In this document: positions 56,148 to 64,000 of the stretch, in pieces
Numbering within the stretch: position 1 is the stretch's first letter
Layout of the letters: each line of letters starts with the position of its first letter
Assembly: GCA_001972305.1 (NCBI GenBank)
Contig: BDDD01005041.1
Coordinates: 16,573-80,572 of the forward strand
DNA: 64,000 nt
Reading direction: 5' to 3'
Source of the DNA: Cephalotus follicularis
Lineage: Eukaryota; Streptophyta; Magnoliopsida; Oxalidales; Cephalotaceae
Made by a program: the position numbers and the translations under genes
The notes under the pieces: generated by a model
Seen by the model: the letters and a program-made list of their open reading frames with translations, nothing else
Database searches by the model: none
What the model was told of the DNA's origin: nothing

Positions 56148-58158
56148 TGTTAGAGATGAGTCCTGCAAGCTGTTGCCATATCTTGTAATATGTAAACTTA
56201 TCTTTAATGATATTTAATAAAAATGTATAATTCGTTATCAGTGTCTATGAGTTCATTTAATATATTAATATGCGTATTAATATTTGAATGTCCTAAGATT
56301 AAAGCTGGAGGAACCAAATTCTTGATGAGATCAATAAGTGAGAATTGGAACCTCGGTAAACTTTATTCTTAAACCTTCCTGGTCGTAGGATTAAGTACTC
56401 AAGCAATACTTAATCCAATAAGACCAGCATGTAGTATACCAGCTTGTTTAGAGGGTGACTGATCTCATAAGTCATCTTTTGGAGACAAGGGAAGTACACG
56501 TGGGTTAATGAGTTCACTGAAACTAACTCTCAAGAAGGAATGCTTGTATGGAATTTTTACTGTACACCAAATGGACATTCCTGACAACAGCAGTGCAACA
56601 GTGGTCCTTAGACATGAGCCACCGCTTGTATCCTGTGCATACAGATATTTGTTGAATATGATAGGTTTATGGCAGAGATAGGTGAGTGAGCAAGAGTAAA
56701 TACATCGCTCCCAGTAAAAGGGACAGATGCTCATATTGATTGGTCATTGGCAGAAATCCCTAGCCAGGGTAAGAGCAGTGATATGTAGGAAGTGTTTAGA
56801 TATCGCTGATTTATATTGGAGGGGCACCTCAAATATGATGGGGCCAATGACATTAAATCATGGTACCTATTAATTAAGCTATTAGGGTTTGACGTAATCC
56901 ATACACTATGTTTGATTAGAGCATTGACGATGGAAGGATTAAACATGCACGCACCTGCATTTTATGGTTCAAGAAAAATTCATATTCCCTGGGGGTCAGT
57001 ATGCATTGCTAGATGTCGATGCTGATCAGTAGAATGCCTGAGGCAGATTAATAACCTGTTTTGGATGAAAAAGAATTAAAAGAGTTTTAATTAGGAATGT
57101 CAATTAAAATGTTTTCATGTGATAAAAAATGTTTAATTGATTAATTGAAGGAATTATAATTTAACTCTACTGTCAGCGTAATAATGAATCTAAAAAGTCA
57201 CATACAATACAAGTGTCGATCTCCAATACTAAGTGTGAAGCATATGAATTAAACCATGAGATGATGAAAATTCGGCCAAGACTAGGTTAAAGTCTTGACT
57301 TATTCAAATACTTAATTGTTAAGTAAGACTAAGATATTTATGCTTGATTTTATCATCTTAATTTTAGAACTTACTAGCATAAATAATAAAATAAGAGAGT
57401 AAGAAAGAAAGACACACTTCGACATTCGTCTCAATATCGGCCATGGGTTAGAAGAAGAGAGAAAGAGTTCCTCTTACATCTCTTGGCTTGGAACGAGGAA
57501 AAAGAAGGAGAAAGAAGGAGGTCTCTCGATGTAGATAGTTTTAGAGGACTTCTTGAACTTTGAAGCTAAGCTTTGAACCCAAAGGAACTTGAAGGAACGA
57601 GTGGCTCCACAATGTGAGTTCCCATCTTCTTCTATTTGTTAGAAACAGTTTCTAATCTATATTAACTGTAAGAATATTTTCTTATTTAGGCTTATATTAA
57701 TTGGGTATTTATTATTAAATAAAACCAGGCTGACTATTGGACTAATAAAATGGGACATACATATTCTAAATAGTCGTATATGGACTAGCTAGTGTGGGTT
57801 GTAGTAAACTAATTGGCCTTTTGATGAGAGGGAACATTAAATTACTAATATGTATTAAATAATAGCTAGGTCTCCTCTCTTAACACTAATAATCTTGACA
57901 TAATAGAAAATACACATACAGTAATAGAGAAGTTAGACGGCTATCTTCTCTGTGTATTACTGTGCCTCATCGAGCCAGTGTTCTAGGGAATTAAGAGAGC
58001 TGTACCTTGCTTAATCAAGATTACTACATATTTCCGCTACTTACTATGGATCCTAAACAAGGTACGATTTCTATAATTGTTATTTATGTATTTCTCTTTC
58101 TATCTAAGGCGATCAAAAGGGATTGATAAATTGATTAGGCATCCAATTTTATCTAACA
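56148..58158 (+). mobile_element. 5' LTR of Ty1/copia element T
   Basis: It starts TGTTAGAGATGAG and ends ATCTAACA, just before an initiator-Met primer site at 58161. At 2,011 bp it is long for a copia LTR. The matching 3' LTR is not in the window, so the left bound rests on the TG start and on the primer site. No coding region was found in it. Confidence 0.7.
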
Positions 58159-58160
58159 TG

Positions 58161-58172
58161 TGGTATCAGAGC
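58161..58172 (+). other. primer-binding site of element T
   Basis: TGGTATCAGAGC is an exact initiator-Met tRNA primer match, 2 bp after the LTR end. Confidence 0.9.
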
Positions 58173-58304
58173 GACCTTATATTAGAATTGAAATCCTAAT
58201 CAAGTTAAAGAAATAATTGTGTATGATTCATGGTTTGGGTGTGGCTTTGTTTTTGTGTAAAACTGCTACTTTAGGGTTTAACATAAATCAAGGAAAAAAA
58301 AATT

Positions 58305-58500
58305 CCCGCGCGAAAGACATTGATGTCTTTATGAGAAATCAACTTGTAACTTTTGAACTAAAGACATTGATGTCTTTGGCGAAAGACATTGATGTCTTTG
58401 TGATATTTTGACCTGCAACTTTTGGACTGAAAAACATCGATGTCTTTTGAAAAGACATTGATGTCTTTGTGTCTTGTTGCTATAACATCGACGTCTTTAT
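58305..58500 (+). repeat. palindromic motif array in the leader of T
   Basis: Units AAAGACATTGATGTCTTT occur near 58312, 58370 and 58392, with variants near 58433, 58451 and 58485 (CATCGACGTCTTTA). They are the same motif as in the Z LTRs, but between primer site and gag of a Ty1/copia element. Confidence 0.92.
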
Positions 58501-59160
58501 GACCTTTCGCTACAATAAGCGCACTAAGGACACTTGATCGTTTACATGCGCATACAGACAGTAATATATTTTGGTATTGTGATATTACAATCATGATCAT
58601 TTAATTGTTAAGATATTTAAACAATGTAATAGGCATGACGTTTGATTTTATGGACAATTCAGGCCCACATTCTGCCCATCATTCTAAAATCACACTATGG
58701 TTTGGCGAGGGTAATATAAAGTATACTCCAGTATGAAATAATTTCACAGTTTAGTCAAGATGTAGTCACAAAAGTGGCCTTCTTGGTTGGATTTGTGATG
58801 TCTATCTAGTACGACGGTGGAGTTTCTCTAATTCTTGTGCATGATCATACGGCTAAAGGCAGTGGTTGTGTATTGGAATCAAGAGGGTACATATGGAGCA
58901 TATGGTTGGGAATTGACTTGTCATGAAGGCCTATACACCCAAAGGTGGTGGGATGTCTATGGTTAGAATATATTCTCATGGCCGCTTCTATGTAAAAGTT
59001 TTGTAACTACATGTCATGCATTTGCCCAAAGGTGTTTGTATGGTGATGCCTGCGGACTTTCATGTGTGCTTATACGGTTTCAAGTGACACATTATTTGCT
59101 CTCATTGTGCTAATATTATTCATTGTTTATTTTAAAGTCACCTTCTCTGTCAACAACAAT
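58501..59160 (+). other. untranslated leader of element T
   Basis: About 660 bp between the palindromic array and the gag start. Stops are frequent and I see no conserved motif. Confidence 0.5.
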
Positions 59161-59832
59161 ATGGTAACTATTGAGGTCCTCAATGGGTCGAACTTCAAGA
59201 AGTGGAAGGAAGATATAGAGTTTGCTATGGAAATGGCAGAGGTAGATCTTTCACTTGTCACAGATAAACCTAGAGACTTGACTGTCACGAGCATTGATGA
59301 TGAGAAATTAGTGCATGCTTTCTGGATGAAAAGTAATTGCATTTGCCTACTGTCCATGAGGAGATCGATCTTGGATCACCTAAAAGGTGGTCTGCCGACT
59401 GATTGCACTGCTAAGGAACTGATGACTGCAATCAGTGAAAGGTATCGTGTTTCATCAAATGCTGATATAGGGTCTCTAATGCAAGTACTCTTCAACATGA
59501 AATATGATGGAAATGGAGGGGTTAGAGACTATGTTATTCGTATAGTGGATTATCAGACCAAACTAAAGGCACTTAAAGTTGATCTTCCGGATACTTGCAT
59601 TGTGCATCAAGCCTTGAATACCCTTCCTCCTGAATTCAGTATCATCAAGACCAAATACAACTCTCAAGATGAACCATGGTCCATCAATGATTTGATTTCT
59701 AGGGTCGTTGCTGAGGACGAAAAGCTAAAGAAGAAGAAATGTCAAGTTGCTTTATATGTTGCTGGTTCTAATTCTCATAAAGGTAAGAAGTCCAAAACTT
59801 ATATTAATAAAGTTGCTCATGGAACCACTAAG
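59161..59832 (+). pseudogene. gag of element T (UBN2 type), first part
   Basis: The start MVTIEVLNGSNFKKWKEDIE is the usual beginning of this gag type, so I prefer this ATG to the one at 59062. The capsid motifs ISERYRVSSNADIGSLMQ and LPPEFSIIKTKYNSQ follow. The frame is open until the solo LTR at 59833. After it, the nucleocapsid resumes at 60312 and its zinc knuckle CFFCKKKGYMKKDC is in another frame, because of a one-base change in an A-run near 60356-60363. Confidence 0.85.
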
Positions 59833-60306
59833 TGTAACACCCGAGTTTTTCGTAAAGTGTAAGATTACGATTTTAATGTAATCTTATTATGGAATTATTG
59901 AGAATAGTGAAATTCTTGAAATTGATGATGTTTTCCATTTTATGGGGTTGAGTTTTGAAAGAGGAATGATAAGGAAATGTTATAAGGCATTACGCGTTTG
60001 AAGCCGCAATCATGATGCTCGAAACGGCTAATAAAGTCTATTTTAATGCGCGACAGTAAGGCCCTATGTTCGCATTATCATAGAATATGACATTTTGAAA
60101 TTGATGTTTCAAAGATGTAAGTATACGCGATCCTGTGAAGTTATTAAGTAATGATGTTAGATTTTAAATCTAAGTTGAGATTAAATGATATGAAATGGAT
60201 CGTTAAATGATTAAAAGATTTGACGGTCAAAGGTTACACCCACGTAACGCACCGATCTTCGGAGCTCGCTTTGAGCATAAAGCGGACTCGGGACGGGGGC
60301 GCTACA
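59833..60306 (+). mobile_element. 474 bp solo LTR in gag of T, TSD CTAAG
   Basis: It begins TGTAACACCCGAG and ends GGGCGCTACA, with CTAAG at 59828-59832 and 60307-60311. Excision restores the gag frame across G-T-T-K-K-H. No coding sequence is inside. Confidence 0.9.
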
Positions 60307-60311
60307 CTAAG

Positions 60312-62715
60312 AAACATGGTCAGTCTAGTAATATGGGTCCAAATAAAGTTTCTTTTAAGAAAAAAGGGCGACCACTGCTTCTTTTGTAAGAAGAAAGGTT
60401 ACATGAAGAAGGATTGTCTAAAATACAAAGCTTGGTTGGCCAAACGTGAGAATACAGGTAACGATTCTTTGGCTCTAGTTTGTGAATCCAATCTATTTGA
60501 AGTCCCATCTAGTTCATGGTGGTTGGATAGCGGTGCAACTAACCATGTTGCTTTTACCATACAGGGGTTCATAAATCGGAGGAAGCCAAATAAGGATGAG
60601 TCGAAGCTCACAGTTGGAAACAATAAAGATGCAGACGTAGAGTTCGTTGGAGATTTCAATTTAGTTTTAGATTCTGGTTTTAAATTGATGTTAAGAAATA
60701 CTCTTTATGTACCATCATTTAGACGGAATTTAATTTCTGTTTCTATGTTAGACAATCTTGGGTTTGAATTTGTAATAAAGAACTCTACGGTTAATTTCTT
60801 TTTCAATTCAAATATGGTTGGTCATTGCACATTGTCTCGTAGATTATATAGAGTGTGTTTGACTCCCAATGATATTTGTGTCTGCTATAATGTTAATAAC
60901 ATTGCATCTAAAAGACCCTTACCTAAGGAACAATCTTTCATGTTATGGCATAAAAGGCTCAGCCATATCTCTAGGGAAAGAGTGGAGAGGCTGATAAAGT
61001 CTGATATCTTACATACTCTTGAATTCCGTAACCTAGAAACATGTAGAGATTGCTGTAGGGGCAAAATGACCAAGATAAGGAAGAAAACTGCAATCCGAAG
61101 TATTGATGTATTAGAAGTGATTCATACGGACATCAGTGGACCATATTCAGCCACATTATGTAAAAAATTTTATTTCATTACATTCATTGATGACTACTCC
61201 CGATATGGTTATCTGTTCTTAATTAAGGAAAAGTCTCAAACTCTTGAGAAATTCAAGATCTTTTAAATTGAAGTTGAGAAACAGTTGAGAAAACTCATAA
61301 AGGTGGTTAGGTCTGACAAGGGTGGTGAGTATTATGACAGACATGGGGATGCTGGAAAGCTTAAGGGCCCATTTGCCAAATGCTTGGAGGATTGTTGGAT
61401 AGTTGCTCAATTTACTATGCCTGGAAGTTCGGAGCACAATGGAGTGGCCGAAAGGCGTAACCGCACTCTTATGGAGATGATAAGAAGTATGATTAGTAGG
61501 ACGAACCTACCTGAGTTTTTTTGGGGTGAAGCATTTAAAACAACCCTTTATATTCTAAATAGAGTTCCAAGTAAAGTCGTTGCACTTACTCCTTTCAAGT
61601 TATGGACTGAATGCAAACCTAGTCTTAATCATCTTAGAGTTTGGGGTTGTCCTGCAGAGGTGAAATTGTATACTCCAAACTTAAATAAGCTGGACTCGAT
61701 GTCTGTTCGTTGTTTCTTTGTTGGCTATCTAGATCATTTGAAGAGGTACCGTTTCTATAACCCTTATGGAGGTACTAGAATTGTGGAGTCACAAACAGTA
61801 AAAATTTTAGAGTTTGATGTAGCCGAACTGGGTGATTTTTCTAAAACAATTGAAGATAATAGAGATCAAATGGTGACTGTATCTTTTTCCTTACCTACTC
61901 CAATGAATGTTGAATCTATTACACATACAGTTGCACCTGTTGAGGTTAAGGCACCTGTTCAAGAGCCTATTGTTGATACCGTACCTACGTATGTTCTTCA
62001 GACACAGGATGTAGTAGTAGAGGTTCCAGTGAGGAGATCAACTCGTGAGAGGAGATCAGCGATACCGCCTTACTATGAGATTTACTTAGGAGAAAGTGAT
62101 TACGATATCGGTTGCGTGATTGATCCATTGACTTATTTGGATGTTGTTGCTAGTACTCAATCATATTTGTGGATGGATGCAATGAAAGATGAAATGCAGT
62201 CAATGACACATAATGGCGTTTGGGAAGTTGTTGAATTGCCTGAAGGTTGCAAACCCATTGGTTGTAAACTGATTTATAAGACTAAAAGGGATTCCGAAGG
62301 GAAGATTAAGAGGTTTAAAGCCAGACTGGTAGCAAAGGGATTTACACAGAGAGAGGGAATAGACTATAATGGAACTTTCTCTCCAGTGTCTTCGAAGGAC
62401 TTTCTCAGGGTAATCATGGAATTAGTAGCTCATTTTGATTTGGAGTTACACCATATGGATGTAAAGACCGCATTCCTAAACGGTAATCTTGATGAGGAGG
62501 TTTATATGGTGCAGCCTAAAGGTTTTGCAGCTGATGGTGGTGATCATCTTGTTTGTAGACTCAAGAAGTCTATATATGGTCTCAAACAAGCTTCAAGACA
62601 TTGGTACTTTAGATTTGATAATGTTGTGACTTCTTTCGGTTTTAAAGAAAATCCGGTGGATCAGTCTATATATCACAAGGTCAGTGGAAGTAAATTCATT
62701 ATTCTTGTGCTCTAA
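60312..62715 (+). pseudogene. pol of element T: protease, integrase, reverse transcriptase N-terminal part
   Basis: In one frame: the zinc knuckle, protease WWLDSGATNHVA (DSG intact), integrase pre-domain LWHKRLSHISRERVERL with CRDCCRGK, core IHTDISGPY and FIDDYSRYG, then a TAA at 61264-61266, then VVRSDKGGEYYD and EHNGVAERRNRT (catalytic D, D and E kept). Reverse transcriptase follows with RFKARLVAKGFTQREGID, LHHMDVKTAFLNGNLDEEVY and SIYGLKQASRHWY. The frame ends at a TAA (62713-62715) exactly at the Tyr of the YVDD box. Two point stops plus a downstream deletion inactivate the copy. Confidence 0.9.
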
Positions 62716-63330
62716 GTTGATGATTTACAGTTAGTGGGTTTTACAGGTTTTGACTTTACTGATTGTAAGGATGACAGAAAATCCACATCATGTTATGTTT
62801 TTATGATTGCATGTGGGGCAGTGTCTTGGAAAAGTGCAAAGCAGACGTTGATTGCTTCTTGGACCTTGCAGGCAGAGTTTGTAGCGTGCTATGGAGCAGC
62901 TACGCAGGCAGTTTGGTTCAGGAATTTTATGAGGACATTCAGTGTTGTTGATTTTGTGTCTAGGCCTATCCGGTTGTACTGTGATAACAGCTCTGCTGTG
63001 TTGTTTATAAGTAATAATAAAAGTATCACAGGGTCTAAACACATAGAGATAAAGTACTTGACAATCAAAGAAAAGGTTAAGAATGGTGACTTTACAGTAA
63101 AGCATGTTAGTACAGATGATATGGTTGATGATCCCTTGACTAAAGGCCTTTGTCCTTGTATTTTTGAGAGACATGTAGCTAGCATGGGTTTGGTTGCATC
63201 AGGGGATGCACTTTGTTTAGGGGAGTCAGTGGTTTTACTTTGCTCTATTTTTGTTTTCATTTGTACTATTTTATCTTTTGATAATATATTGGATTATATT
63301 GACTATGTCTTTTGCAATCAATTAAGTTGA
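62716..63330 (+). pseudogene. RNase H of element T, joined to the YVDD box by a deletion
   Basis: VDDLQLVG (the end of the reverse transcriptase box) is followed within some 20 codons by FDFTDCKDDRKSTSCYVF, the start of copia RNase H. The C-terminal third of reverse transcriptase is therefore deleted. The domain then reads QAEFVACYGAATQAVWFRNF, RLYCDNSSAVLF and HIEIKYLTIKEK, and ends at a stop at 63328-63330. Confidence 0.85.
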
Positions 63331-63870
63331 ATAAATTCAGTTTTTATTTCGACTACTTTGTTTAAACACATTGGTGTTTTACATGTTGACATGTCATATA
63401 TATATAATTGTTTAAAGTCTTGAGATATGTGTCAATATTGAGCAAAGGCTAGGGCATTCAGTTATTGGTCTTAAAGGTATGTCTTATAACACATAAAGAT
63501 TTTTACGTGAAATAAGGTTAAAGACATACAGGTTCATTAGAACCATATAGATTTTCTCTAGTGTGCCTGTGCCACTTAAATAGAGAAAATTGGTGACCGA
63601 CGATGAATAACACATGAGGAATTTGTAAAGTGTTATCAAATCGCCACACTACCATATTAAATCCATGTTAGTAGTGCTAAAAACTTTTGTGACCATGGAA
63701 GGTCTTGTGTCGTTTAAAAGATGCAGATGATTCAGAGTTTGAGGTTCTATGGGACATGATTGACTATTGGAACAGTCTCTAGACCAATATTTTTATGTGC
63801 GCAAAACTTTGAAACTTAGTTGGTCTGTGTAATTGTTTTGATAAAATAAATATTTTCTATTTTTTATTAT
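63331..63870. other. non-coding region after pol of T
   Basis: No gene, no clear polypurine tract and no match to the 5' LTR of T (TGTTAGAGATGAG) was seen, so the 3' LTR of T is either beyond the window or lost. Confidence 0.5.
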
Positions 63871-64000
63871 TGTAGGAAGTCTAGAGGGGGGGTGAATAGA
63901 CTTATAAAAAATAATCTAGCAAATATACCACCAATTAAAAATAAATACACAAACACACGATACGGAAAGTAAAGAGTGTAGGGTTTAGAAGGTGCAAACG
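63871..64000 (+). mobile_element. start of another LTR-type repeat (cut by window edge)
   Basis: TGTAGGAAGTCTAGAGGGGG followed by GGTGAATAGAC is a common start of plant LTR repeats. Too little is visible to classify it. Confidence 0.4.

Overview
This window is nuclear DNA of a flowering plant, most likely a eudicot. Introns are GT-AG, the one intact host gene is a plant-type inositol-pentakisphosphate 2-kinase (IPK1), and almost everything else is plant LTR retrotransposons and DNA transposons, many nested in one another. No tRNA, rRNA or CRISPR locus was seen.

Layout. 1-2362: the gag end and 5' LTR of a minus-strand Ty3/gypsy element (A) that continues off the left edge. 2363-6193: a 3.8 kb island with IPK1 in seven exons (2983-5415). 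6194-15172: a 5'-truncated minus-strand Ty3/gypsy element (B) with Tat/Retand-type organisation: dual RNase H, integrase, and an opposite-strand extra gene with its own TATA box. 15173-17469: part of an LTR of family Z with a 1.63 kb solo LTR inside it. 17474-20358: remains of a CACTA transposon holding exon-like fragments. 20362-35039: an LTR of family W split by a complete 12.8 kb SIRE-like Ty1/copia element (X, TSD AGACT), which was itself hit by a hAT-type element and a solo Z LTR. 35040-36048: the end of a hAT element. 36872-48537: a non-autonomous LTR element (V, TSD AGTAT) that contains a nested 4.3 kb solo LTR (U) and has an internal inversion, so it now forms a 5.5 kb palindrome. 50360-56140: a complete but pol-deleted Ty3/gypsy element (Z, TSD ATGAT). 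56148 to about 63870: a Ty1/copia element (T) with a 474 bp solo LTR in gag. 63871-64000: the start of another repeat.

How it fits together. Only IPK1 looks like a working host gene. The element genes carry nonsense codons, frameshifts or lost catalytic residues, with one exception: the third ORF of element X (31270-32484, 404 codons) is fully open.

The most unusual recurring signal is a class of short self-complementary motifs repeated inside LTRs or leaders. AAAGACATCGATGTCTTT-type motifs occur in Z LTRs (Ty3/gypsy) and in the leader of T (Ty1/copia). AAGCGTCGACGCTT-type motifs occur in X LTRs (Ty1/copia), in the leader of the X third ORF and, degenerately, in W. CCTCGGC/GCCGAGG-type motifs occur in the Tat-like LTRs. 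Similar palindromic architecture in unrelated lineages, at comparable positions, is the observation most worth following. LTR boundaries rest on TG..CA ends, target-site duplications, primer-binding sites and comparison of copies within the window. Lineage names are inferred from domain order and motifs.
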